A DNA stretch of 64,000 nucleotides from Microseira sp003486305. Lineage in GTDB: Bacteria > Cyanobacteriota > Cyanobacteriia > Cyanobacteriales > Aerosakkonemataceae. Each line of letters starts with the position of its first letter. Within the stretch, counting starts at the first letter, position 1. This document shows positions 34,749 to 42,813 of this stretch, one piece after another. The translations under genes were made by a program, and so were the position numbers. The DNA lies in the NCBI GenBank assembly GCA_031969655.1, contig DALYJX010000010.1:1-64000 (forward strand), given 5' to 3'. The notes beneath the pieces are model-generated. The model had not been told where the DNA came from, did no database searches, and saw nothing but the letters and a program-made list of their open reading frames with translations.

Positions 34749-36113
34749 GTGCCTAGTAATGCTTCCGCCAGCTCTAACTCGTTCTTGAATGAAAGCGGTG
34801 CTGGTAGTAGTAGCGAAGCGATCGCTACTTCCCCTACAGGACAAACCAGTAGCAGTAGTGCAGAAATATTCGCTCCGGAAGGGACATTCAGTAGGGGCGA
34901 TGCTTCAGCCACAGCCTTTCAAGACCCTCCCCCAGAGACAAGCGCTTCAGCCGAGGCTTCAGGTTCAACAATGAATTTGAACCAAAACGTCTCGCCAATA
35001 GAACCTTTAAATCCTGTTGTGACTGACCCGGTGGCATGGACCAGCAGCAGTTCTGGCGAGTTGGTTAATAGCACGGGTGCGGGTAGCAACCAAACCTCTG
35101 TTGTGACTGACCCCATACCATCGAACGGCGACAACAATTCCAGCCCAACGAGCAACAGTTCTGGCGAGTCGGTCAATATTGTGGGTGCGGGTAGCAACCA
35201 AACCTCTGTTGTGACTGACCCCATACCATCGAACGGCGACAACAATTCCAGCCCACCCAGCAGCAGTTCTGGCGAGTCGGCCAATAGCGCGGGTGCGGGT
35301 AGTAGTTCTGAAGCTAGCCCTACTTCGCCTAGCGGACAAACCAGTAGCAACGGCGCTTCTACCTTTGACCTCACAGCTACTTCCAGTAGCGGTAGCGCCT
35401 CTGAGGACGCTTCTACCCAATCTCCCCCGGTTACCGAGGCTACAGCCAGCGCACCTGCAACAACCGAAACCAATCCAACACCAGAGCCACCGCTAAACGT
35501 AATGGTAGTCTCGCCCGGGGACAACCCCATCATGGTAGGGACGGCAAGTTCGGATCTAATTATCGGCGGGACAGATAACAACAGGTTGTTTGGTAACTCA
35601 GGCGAAGATCGGTTATTTGGAGAAAGTGGCGACGACTTGGTTAGCGGCAACCAAGGTGACGATACTGTCAGCGGCGGTGATGGCAACGACACCTTGCGTG
35701 GTGGCAAAGGAAACGATTGGCTCAATGGCGGTAACAGTGACGATTACCTTCTCGGTGACTTTGGTGTCGATACGCTGATTGGCGGCAATGGTGGCGATAC
35801 CTTTGGACTGAGAACCGAGACGGTTAACCCTTCTGCTGACCCGCGGTTGGCAGATGTAATTGTTGATTTCAATTTAGCTGAAGGTGATAGGATTGCCTTA
35901 ATTGGAAAAGTTTCCTTGGCTAATATCGTCCTTGAAACAATTGATTTCAATGGCGACGGTCAAATTAATGACGCGATTAATCCTACCACTGGCGCTGATG
36001 CCACTTTAATTAAACTTGGCTCAAATCCTGAAGACGGCATCTTAGCTGTTGTTTTGGGCACCGTTGATGCCACAGGTTCAACCATCCTAAATATTGCTGA
36101 TTTTATCATTTGA
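34749..36113 (+). CDS. Ser/Thr-rich RTX calcium-binding protein
   Basis: The 454-residue protein starts at GTG (AAAGGAG about 10 bp upstream). Residues 1-245 are low-complexity Ser/Asn/Ala/Pro-rich without signal peptide. They include a 36-residue repeat (SSGESVNIVGAGSNQTSVVT...DPIPSNGDNNSSP), 108 bp period at about 35049, 35157 and 35265. Residues 255-345 are RTX nonapeptides (LFGNSGEDRLFGESGDDLVS, GGDGNDTLRGGKGNDWLNGG). The end (IVDFNLAEGDRIALIG...ILNIADFII) is the usual C-terminal calcium-binding/secretion region. It is likely a type I-secreted surface protein. The PpiC-type gene follows 45 bp later. Confidence 0.88.
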   Translation: MPSNASASSNSFLNESGAGSSSEAIATSPTGQTSSSSAEIFAPEGTFSRGDASATAFQDPPPETSASAEASGSTMNLNQNVSPIEPLNPVVTDPVAWTSSSSGELVNSTGAGSNQTSVVTDPIPSNGDNNSSPTSNSSGESVNIVGAGSNQTSVVTDPIPSNGDNNSSPPSSSSGESANSAGAGSSSEASPTSPSGQTSSNGASTFDLTATSSSGSASEDASTQSPPVTEATASAPATTETNPTPEPPLNVMVVSPGDNPIMVGTASSDLIIGGTDNNRLFGNSGEDRLFGESGDDLVSGNQGDDTVSGGDGNDTLRGGKGNDWLNGGNSDDYLLGDFGVDTLIGGNGGDTFGLRTETVNPSADPRLADVIVDFNLAEGDRIALIGKVSLANIVLETIDFNGDGQINDAINPTTGADATLIKLGSNPEDGILAVVLGTVDATGSTILNIADFII

Positions 36114-36158
36114 TTAACCCACCTTTTGGGCGTACACCTTTCCCACCCCAATAGAACA

Positions 36159-36914
36159 ATGACTGAATTAACTGAACTATCTATAGAGGCTGATGAAATT
36201 GTCTTTTACCTAAAAAAAAACCTGCAACTTAAGGCTGTCAACCAAAAGATTTTATCTCAAAAAATCATCGAAAAAGCGGCTCAGGAAAGAGGCGTAACAG
36301 TCACGGCAGATGAAATTCAAGCTGAAGCCGACCGCATCCGTTATGAAAGGCGGTTGGAGAAAGCATCAGAGACATTAGCCTGGTTGGCGGATCAGATGAT
36401 CTCCCCGGATGAGTGGGAGGCTGGAATGCGCGATCGCCTCCTGGCTAAAAAATTAGCTGAGACACTATTCAGCCAAGAAGTAGAAAAAACTTTTGCTCAA
36501 AATAAACTGGATTACGAGCAAATATTGCTATATCAAATTGTTGTTCCCTATCAAAAGTTAGCTCAGGAACTCTTCTATCAAATTGAGGAAGAGGAAATCA
36601 GTTTTTATGAAGCGGCTCACCTTTACGATATTGACGAAAGGCGTCGGCGTCTTTGCGGTTACGAAGGAAAGCTTTATCGTTGGGGCTTAAAAGCAGATAT
36701 AGCTCCTGCCATATTTAGTGCCCAACCCGGAGAATTAATTGGCCCGTTGGCAAGCGAACAAGGATATCATATTTACCTGGTTGAAGAATTTATTCCAGCC
36801 GAGTTAACTCCTGAAAGATCTAAAGAAATTATTGATAAAATGTTCAAACAGTGGCTATCCGGCGAACTAAACTATGTGCTTCACAACCAAACTGATGAAG
36901 AAACTGATTTATGA
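36159..36914 (+). CDS. PpiC/SurA-type peptidyl-prolyl isomerase without signal peptide
   Basis: From ATG 36159 the protein has 251 residues. The N-terminal helical chaperone-like region contains QKILSQKIIEKAAQERGVTV and EIQAEADRIRYERRL. The parvulin domain (about 125-225) contains EEEISFYEAAHLYD, GYEGKLYRWGLKADIAPAIF and QPGELIGPLASEQGYHIYLV. No signal peptide is visible, so it may act in the cytoplasm on cargo awaiting export. Parvulin genes of this type are common beside type I secretion genes in cyanobacteria. A TTG at 36126 in frame is an unlikely alternative start. Confidence 0.85.
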   Translation: MTELTELSIEADEIVFYLKKNLQLKAVNQKILSQKIIEKAAQERGVTVTADEIQAEADRIRYERRLEKASETLAWLADQMISPDEWEAGMRDRLLAKKLAETLFSQEVEKTFAQNKLDYEQILLYQIVVPYQKLAQELFYQIEEEEISFYEAAHLYDIDERRRRLCGYEGKLYRWGLKADIAPAIFSAQPGELIGPLASEQGYHIYLVEEFIPAELTPERSKEIIDKMFKQWLSGELNYVLHNQTDEETDL

Positions 36915-37120
36915 ATATCTTAATTATGGGTAATTCTGAAAATGCCCATGCTGCCCATCTAAAACAAACTCCGATGCAGGCGAGCGTGATGGTAGATGAT
37001 TTAGATACCCGTCTGTTTCCGACTCAGTTATATCAAGTCCGTTTGCATCGGCCTCCCAGTCGTTGGGGCTGGTTTAAAGAGATCAGAAACTTTCACAGAA
37101 ACCGGGTTTCTTGGCACTGA
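36911..37120 (+). pseudogene. Short frame overlapping the PpiC stop, probably a truncated gene start
   Basis: ATG overlaps the last 4 bases of the PpiC-type gene (ATGA). The 69 residues begin MNILIMGNSENAHAAHLKQ and include LDTRLFPTQL, which look like the folded N terminus of a larger protein. After about residue 45 the sequence becomes Arg/Trp-rich and merges into the AAACCGGGTTTCTTGG intergenic repeat. I read this as the remaining 5' end of a third operon gene. The family is not recognised with confidence. Confidence 0.4.
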
Positions 37121-37216
37121 TTTATTGGTAAAACCCGCTCCTAAAACACAATTAACGATATAAGTCCGATGCTAACGGACATCACCCAGGAATTAATCAC
37201 GCTCTTGCTTGCTCGA

Positions 37217-38146
37217 TTAAACTTTGCCGATCTCAGTTGAAAATAACCTGCCTTGCCGGTTAAGCTTTGATTTGGCTCCTAAGAAAGCACCTGTCAATCC
37301 AAAGCCGAGAAGTAAAGCTAATGTATTAGACGGTTCAGGAGCTTTGACGTTGACTTGGCTTGTTTTTGTTTCGATTAAAATTAGACGAGTATCGCTCTGG
37401 AAAGAACGCTGATACGACCCTATAAATGAGGCTGTGACAGATTCTTGATTGCTGTTGCCAAAAGAAGTATTAAAGTTGTTAGGATTTGGATCGATATTGA
37501 TGTTTTGACTGTTTTGATAATCAAAAAAATCTGCCGATTCTCTCGGGTGTGCGCTCGTTGCTATCTTACTTAACACTGTAAAAAAGTCTAACACAGCGTT
37601 ATTGGTGCTGTCGAATAAAACCAAGGATAGATCTCCCGTAGCAGTGGCAATTTCTTCCAAGGGATTTTCTACCGCTGTCAGCATAGCTAAATTAGCTACG
37701 AACTCAAAAGAAAAAGTTTCACCAGCTTTGATGGAGAATTCCCCGGCAACGGTTGCTTGACTTTGTGCGAACCCAAAATAGCTGTTGCTGCTGCCAACAG
37801 CGTAACTGAGCGTAGAATTGTTGGAGAAAGGCGGGGTTTTTAAGAAAATTGCATTAGCGTAAGCATTCGCAATAGTGGTGCCGCCCTTAACCGAAGTATT
37901 AGCCTTAGTTGATGTCAGAATACCAGTCGCACTAACTGATGTTTCAAATTCTGTACTTGCTTGAGAGACATCCCCAGATTCAGGCAAACCTTCGGGGCTT
38001 TGGCTATAGTTAAAAATCGTAAAATCCGCTTCAGACCTAGCAAAGCTAGCAGCTATACTGGGCGAAGCGGCAATGCCCAAGCTGGTGACTAAAGTCGAAA
38101 TGAATAAGACCGAGCTTTTGGTAAAATCTAGTTTGAGTTTCATCAT
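37217..38146 (-). CDS. PEP-CTERM sorting-domain protein
   Basis: The protein has 309 residues. A signal peptide (SSVLFISTLVTSLGIAASPSIAAS) precedes a Ser/Thr/Asn-rich beta-type body. The C terminus has KAPEPSNTLALLLGFGLTGAFLG, a PEP motif plus membrane helix and basic tail, the hallmark of PEP-CTERM/exosortase substrates. No exosortase is in the window. Such proteins are associated with extracellular matrix. It is monocistronic, with an AT-rich promoter region to about 38340. Confidence 0.88.
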   Translation of the reverse strand: MMKLKLDFTKSSVLFISTLVTSLGIAASPSIAASFARSEADFTIFNYSQSPEGLPESGDVSQASTEFETSVSATGILTSTKANTSVKGGTTIANAYANAIFLKTPPFSNNSTLSYAVGSSNSYFGFAQSQATVAGEFSIKAGETFSFEFVANLAMLTAVENPLEEIATATGDLSLVLFDSTNNAVLDFFTVLSKIATSAHPRESADFFDYQNSQNINIDPNPNNFNTSFGNSNQESVTASFIGSYQRSFQSDTRLILIETKTSQVNVKAPEPSNTLALLLGFGLTGAFLGAKSKLNRQGRLFSTEIGKV

Positions 38147-38527
38147 GTTCTCTTTTTACAATCGAGGTGTTAAGATCGCTTTTGACGAGAGGTAGTGGAA
38201 AATGACGAGAGCAAAAATACTGCTATAAAAAAATGATAGCTACAATACCAGTAAAGCTATATAAAGGTTAAATAAAGACACGAGCCAATTTTATAAACTT
38301 CTTGTAAATTTTTGGAAAATAAATTGTATTTTTAATTGAAAAATTGCGTGAATTTCCTTATAATCCTCAAATTTGGACGCGAGCTTCAGTATAAACACGG
38401 TGCGAGCATGTAGTAATTAGTGATACGAGTGAAAACTTCTCTGCCTCACTAGATCGGTTTCAGCCAAGTACTGATGACCACATCCGTAAAGCTAAGTGAA
38501 TAAATTAGCTGCCGATTGTCAATCCTA
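38147..38527. other. AT-rich intergenic stretch upstream of the PEP-CTERM gene
   Basis: It holds the probable promoter of the PEP-CTERM gene. I see no gene or clear RNA in it. Confidence 0.5.
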
Positions 38528-38709
38528 CTCAGATCTTGCACCACTCCACTCACCCGCCGTGGAATCAATTCCCATAGCAAGTAGCGCGCATTCCATTGAA
38601 ATGGACTAAAACCTATATATAGCAAGCATTTAGTCCTCTTGAGAGGACTTTTGCTATTAGCCCGGAAATTGATTTCCGGGCGGGTAAGCGGGTAGGTGCA
38701 AGATCTGAG
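38528..38709. mobile_element. MITE-like element bounded by CTCAGATCTTGCAC inverted repeats, copy 1 of 2
   Basis: The perfect 14-bp terminal inverted repeats lie at 38528-38541 and 38696-38709, giving a 182-bp element. Inside are hairpins AGTCCTCT-tg-AGAGGACT and GCCCGGAAATTGATTTCCGGGC. Its right end lies 2 bp from the stop of the M16 gene, so it probably supplies that gene's terminator. A second, 185-bp element with nearly the same ends but different interior lies at 57506-57690. Confidence 0.75.
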
Positions 38710-38711
38710 TC

Positions 38712-40211
38712 CTACCCACCTAGCTGCGCTGCCGGAATGGCGATATCGATGGGCGTTACTCGCTCAGTTAAGCTAGTCAGCGGTGGCTTAATATCAGTGA
38801 GATTACCTACTACTAGCGTCACTATGTTCTGTGGTTTGAGGTAAGTACGGGCAACCCGCTGCACATCGGCTGCGGTTGTTGCTTCCACTGCACGTTGATA
38901 GCGAAACAGAAAATCAGCGGGGTAGCCAAAATACTCGTAACGCATCAACCGCGATAAGGTTTGACTGGGATCTTGAAAATTGAACACAAATGAGTTCATC
39001 ACTGAATCTTTCCCATAAGCAAGTTCTTGCGGCGTCACGGGTGAAGTTTGCAGGCGTTCGATTTCCTGAAAAATGGCTTGAATAAAGGGTACGGTGGTTT
39101 CGGAACGAGTTTGTCCGCCTGCAACAAATGTACCGGGATAATCAAAGCGGGGACTCCAAATACCGTAGACGCTGTATGCTAAACCTTGGCGCGATCGCAA
39201 GTTATTAAACAACCTCCCCCCAAATCCATTCAGCACGTTATTTAACACGTCCAGCGCCCCATAGTCGGGACTGTCAAACTTACCCCCTAAATGTCCCATT
39301 TGGATATAACTTTGCGTCAACTGGGGTTGATTAACAAAAAATATCCCTCCCGAGTTCGCTTGCGATACTTGCGGTAGCGGGGGAACTTGCAGTTGCGGAT
39401 TCTTTTTCCAGTCGCCAAATTTTGCTTGGATCAAATCCCGCATCTTTTTACTATCAAAATCCCCTACAATTCCCAGTATCGCGTTGTTGGGGTGGAAATA
39501 CTGCTGGTAAAAACTCACCACGTCTTGGCGAGTAATATTATCCAGGGTGGCATACTCTTCTGTGCGGGCATAGGGACTTTCTTTGCCGTAAATTACTTTT
39601 TGGAATTCCCGACTGGCGATCGCTTCTGGGTCGTCGTTGCGACGGGCAATGCTACCTTTAACTTGCACCTTGGCTAAATCTAGCTTGTCTTGAGGAAATG
39701 CCGGTTCCCGGATCGCTTCCGCAAACAGTCCAAATACTTCCTCGATATCTTCGCTGAGGGCGCTAAAACTGGCACTCCCTGAAGTACTGCCAATTCCTGT
39801 TTCCACCGCCGCCGCCCGTTGTTCTAATAACTGATTGAGTTCGTCTGGAGGATGTTTAGTAGTACCGCCACTCCGCATTACAGTCCCAACTAACCCAGCC
39901 AATCCTACCTTGTCTGCCGGTTCAAAGCGATCGCCCGTGCGAAATATTGCCATTCCCCCCACTAAGGGCAAGTCTTTATCTTCCATCAGATACACCACCA
40001 TCCCGTTGTCCATCTGGTAGCGGGTGTACGCAGGTATCTGAATTTCTCCAATCGGCGGAAACGATAATTCAGTGTAATGTCGCGCCGCCTGTGCGATCGC
40101 TGGCGTGCGCCACAGCAGCAACAGCAGCGCCGTTACTAGGATTGGCGCGATCGCTTTTACACTGCGAAGAAACCGACTCGGAGCTATTTTTGATTTGAGA
40201 TTGGAATCCAT
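38712..40211 (-). CDS. M16-family peptidase-like protein lacking the zinc motif (partner subunit)
   Basis: The 499-residue protein has an N-terminal signal anchor (VKAIAPILVTALLLLLWRTPAIAQA). The two M16 domains are present, but where HxxEH is expected the sequence is GLAGLVGTVMRSGG, so no zinc site exists. The C-terminal R/Y-type motif LRSRQGLAYSVYGIW is retained. This is the non-catalytic, substrate-holding partner of a two-subunit M16 peptidase, as in mitochondrial-processing-like bacterial pairs. The catalytic partner is encoded 193 bp upstream on the same strand. Confidence 0.9.
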   Translation of the reverse strand: MDSNLKSKIAPSRFLRSVKAIAPILVTALLLLLWRTPAIAQAARHYTELSFPPIGEIQIPAYTRYQMDNGMVVYLMEDKDLPLVGGMAIFRTGDRFEPADKVGLAGLVGTVMRSGGTTKHPPDELNQLLEQRAAAVETGIGSTSGSASFSALSEDIEEVFGLFAEAIREPAFPQDKLDLAKVQVKGSIARRNDDPEAIASREFQKVIYGKESPYARTEEYATLDNITRQDVVSFYQQYFHPNNAILGIVGDFDSKKMRDLIQAKFGDWKKNPQLQVPPLPQVSQANSGGIFFVNQPQLTQSYIQMGHLGGKFDSPDYGALDVLNNVLNGFGGRLFNNLRSRQGLAYSVYGIWSPRFDYPGTFVAGGQTRSETTVPFIQAIFQEIERLQTSPVTPQELAYGKDSVMNSFVFNFQDPSQTLSRLMRYEYFGYPADFLFRYQRAVEATTAADVQRVARTYLKPQNIVTLVVGNLTDIKPPLTSLTERVTPIDIAIPAAQLGG

Positions 40212-40254
40212 CTTTAACCTGTTCCCTGCTGGTCTATTTTTTTACTACAAAATA

Positions 40255-40395
40255 TCCCCAATTGGGGACAAAATCTGTTTCTCTCAGCAAGTTTTATCCC
40301 CAATTGGAGACAAAATTTTTCTTTCCCGCCAAATGATACCAATTGGTCTCATTGTTTTTCTGTCAGCAAGTTTTATCCCCAATTGGGGACAAAAT
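40255..40395. repeat. Three copies of the palindrome TCCCCAATTGGGGA(C)AAAAT
   Basis: Copies at 40255-40274, 40297-40316 (one mismatch, TTGGAGA) and 40376-40395. The last two are preceded by CAGCAAGTTTTA and followed by TTTTTCT. They fill the gap between the two M16 genes. A weaker ACCAATTGGT palindrome lies between copies 2 and 3. Confidence 0.9.
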
Positions 40396-40404
40396 TTTTC
40401 TGGC

Positions 40405-41955
40405 TTAACCCTGCTTAGGTAAAAGGCGTCCGATGGTGCGGTTAGAGGGTTGGAAGGTGGCGTTAGCGACGCGCTGGATATCGGCGGGGGAGATATTGGC
40501 GATCGCATCCAACTGCTGAAACAGATTTTTCCAAGATCCGGTTTTGACCTCGTATTCCAGCAATAACTCAGCCATACCCGAATTCGAGTTCAGACTTCGC
40601 AATAACCCTGCCCGCGCCTGAGTTTTCACCCGTTGCAACTCCTGCGGGGAAACGGGTTCGGTTTTGAGGCGGTCAATTTCTGCCCGCAGCGCCGTCGCTA
40701 CTTCATCCACGCTATGCCCCGGTGCCGTTAAAGCATAAAACAACATCAAATTGGGATATTTATCTCCCGGATAACCGCTAAAACCTTGCGCCCCCAGCGC
40801 CAGTTGTTTTTCTACCACCAAAGACTTGTACAAGCGAGACGTGCGCCCATCGCTGAGAATGCTGCCAATAAGTTCGTAAACCACATGATCTGGATGATTC
40901 ATCGCCGGACGGTGGTATCCTTCCAAATACCAAGGCTGGGAAGGCAAGCTTAGGGTTACTTCCCTAGTTTCAGTTTGCTTAGGTTCTGGGGGGATTTGGT
41001 TGGTAGAAGCGGGTTTCGCTTGATAGCGACCAAAATAAATCTCAGCCAAACGTTTCACTTCGGCGGGTTTAACATCGCCCACCACAGCCATTGTTAACTT
41101 ACTAGGGATGTAGTGAGTGTCGAAAAACTGCTGCACATCTTCCCGCGTCAAATTGCGGATATCTTCGTCATAGCCAATCACCGGACGCCGGTAGGGATGC
41201 ACCTTGAAGGCGACATCGGAAAACGCTTCCATCATCTGACCGATGGGGGAATTATCCGTCCGCAAGCGTCGTTCTTCTAAAATGACTTGCTTCTCTTTAT
41301 AAAACTCGCGAAACACCGGAAACAGAAATCTTTCCGATTCCAAAGACATCCACAGTTCTAACTTATTCGCGGGGAAACTGTAGAAATAACGAGTCGCATC
41401 GGTGGAAGTATTGGCATTGAGTCCCACTCCCCCTGCCTGCTCTACAATTTGTCCTAGTTCGTTCTGCTTGACATAACTAGCGGCTTCGGCTTCGACTTTT
41501 TGAAATTCTGCCTGCAACTGGGCAACTTCTGCTTGTTTACCCGTAGCTTTAGCCGCCCGAATTTGGGCGTCGAGTCGATCCAAACGATCTAGCAAAGGTT
41601 TTTCTGCCTCGTAATTTTTAGAACCGATGCGCGTAGTGCCTTTAAAAGCTAAATGTTCCAGAAAGTGAGCCACACCCGTTTTACCATCCGGTTCGTCAGC
41701 ACCGCCTACATCGGCATAGGTGAGAAAAGAAACCACGGGGGCGCGGTGTTGTTCTAAGACAATAAACTTGATGCCGTTAGCTAGGCGAAACTCGGTTACC
41801 CGCTGCATTACCCGATCCAGATAAGGCTGAATCGATCCAGCAGGAGTGGATTTAAAATTTACCGTTGTCGGGATCTCGTTGCGGGCTAAGGCGGGCGTCG
41901 ATATTAGTCCCCACCCCAACACAACGGCAGATAGAAAGGCTATGAAGGTTCGCAT
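40405..41955 (-). CDS. M16-family zinc metallopeptidase, catalytic subunit
   Basis: The 516-residue protein has a signal peptide (FIAFLSAVVLGWGLISTPALA) and the inverted zinc motif HFLEHLAFKGT (about residue 95), with the third ligand Glu in LELWMSLESERF. A short coiled-coil insertion (LDAQIRAAKATGKQAEVAQL) follows the zinc motif. It probably works as a heterodimer with the motif-less partner encoded downstream, degrading peptides in the periplasm (inference). Confidence 0.92.
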   Translation of the reverse strand: MRTFIAFLSAVVLGWGLISTPALARNEIPTTVNFKSTPAGSIQPYLDRVMQRVTEFRLANGIKFIVLEQHRAPVVSFLTYADVGGADEPDGKTGVAHFLEHLAFKGTTRIGSKNYEAEKPLLDRLDRLDAQIRAAKATGKQAEVAQLQAEFQKVEAEAASYVKQNELGQIVEQAGGVGLNANTSTDATRYFYSFPANKLELWMSLESERFLFPVFREFYKEKQVILEERRLRTDNSPIGQMMEAFSDVAFKVHPYRRPVIGYDEDIRNLTREDVQQFFDTHYIPSKLTMAVVGDVKPAEVKRLAEIYFGRYQAKPASTNQIPPEPKQTETREVTLSLPSQPWYLEGYHRPAMNHPDHVVYELIGSILSDGRTSRLYKSLVVEKQLALGAQGFSGYPGDKYPNLMLFYALTAPGHSVDEVATALRAEIDRLKTEPVSPQELQRVKTQARAGLLRSLNSNSGMAELLLEYEVKTGSWKNLFQQLDAIANISPADIQRVANATFQPSNRTIGRLLPKQG

Positions 41956-42137
41956 TTGTTCATTGACACTCTGCGCTCTCGCATAGACGCAGATTTTAGA
42001 GAAGTATATAGCCTATATCCTTCAATTATCCCTCAGGACTTTGCCTTAAATTTTGAGTTCGGTGGCTCCTTCTCTTATAGGAACGATATATTATCGGGTA
42101 GAACAACTGACAACTTCATCAATCTATTAACGATCTA

Positions 42138-42482
42138 GTGAAGTACTCCAACCTGCTTCGCTGAGGTAGTTGCTTTACAAACTCATTGAAGTCAGTGACG
42201 GTCTTATTCGTCAGAGGCGTTTCCCGTCTCAACCGCCTATGCCACGTTAGGAATCTCCGAAGAGGTCGAGAACTAAATCTCGTGATGGTCTTACTGGGCG
42301 TCCACAGGCAGCAGCCCGCCTTCCGCAGGCAGTTAGATTGTCTTCGTACAACACAGTTTGGATTTACACTTATGCCAATGGGCTGCCAGTGACCGTGTTC
42401 TTTCCCCCTTTCTCACGCTAGTTACCGAGGTTTCGCATCTATGTGCTACTGTGACCTTTTGTTTACAGCCGTGTGGGTGGGG
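42138..42482 (-). ncRNA. Omega-RNA-like structured RNA, cassette 1 (no nuclease gene)
   Basis: Read on the minus strand, this 345-bp region aligns with 44082-44411 on the plus strand over shared blocks: CCCACCCACACGGCTGTAAA, CTAGCGTGAG, ACTGCCTGCGGAAGGCGGGC with GCTGCCTG after it, AGTAAGACCAT, ACGTGGCAT and the 3' end GTACTTCAC. Blocks between differ in sequence, as in structured RNA, and no shared reading frame is seen. The same 3' end (GTACTTTAC) and the GTAAGACC block occur at the 3' end of the local tnpB remnant, where TnpB omega-RNA is encoded. The flank after the scaffold end begins TAGATCGTTAATAG. It is divergent from the RHH gene at 42528. Confidence 0.6.
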
Positions 42483-42490
42483 CTGCGACC

Positions 42491-42523
42491 AGTACTACAA
42501 TAGTATCAAAATAGTACTACTGT
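42491..42523. promoter_or_regulatory. Three 11-bp iterons before RHH gene 1
   Basis: AGTACTACAAT, AGTATCAAAAT and AGTACTACTGT follow each other at an 11-bp period, ending 4 bp before the ATG at 42528 and 8 bp from the RNA gene. Helically phased short repeats are typical operators of ribbon-helix-helix proteins, so this is likely an autoregulatory site controlling both divergent genes (inference). Confidence 0.6.
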
Positions 42524-42527
42524 CAGC

Positions 42528-42677
42528 ATGAAAGCACTAAATGTTCGTTTTTCCGATAAAGAACACGAGAACTTGAAAGAAACCAGTCAGCGCTTAGAGC
42601 GTTCGATCAACGATCTAGTTCGTGAAGCCGTCAGAGAGTATTTACTAAAATTAGGGGCATCGAACCCCGAATTTTAG
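42528..42677 (+). CDS. Ribbon-helix-helix (CopG-type) small DNA-binding protein 1
   Basis: The 49-residue protein reads MKALNVRFSDKEHENLKETS and later SINDLVREAVREYLLKLG. It is a beta-strand followed by two helices, the RHH/CopG fold; strand residues A3, N5 and R7 would contact DNA. It is divergent from the omega-RNA-like gene, with three 11-bp iterons between. It differs in sequence from the RHH protein at 43850, though both occupy the same place next to the same RNA type. Confidence 0.75.
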   Translation: MKALNVRFSDKEHENLKETSQRLERSINDLVREAVREYLLKLGASNPEF

Positions 42678-42813
42678 TCTTGATCCATCCCCGCCCCATA
42701 GGCGAGCAGTGAATTTCGTGAATTTTGTTAAGGATAGGCGGAGTAACCACTTACTCCTAAGAAAATAAAGCTACCAGCTTTTGCTGCGATCGGCTCTATC
42801 AACGTGGTTATTT

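Noticed and set aside
42138..42482. Group II intron or riboswitch
   Set aside because: No domain V/VI-like end or maturase, and the position divergent from an RHH gene with a tnpB-type 3' end fits omega-RNA better. A metabolite aptamer fold was not recognisable.
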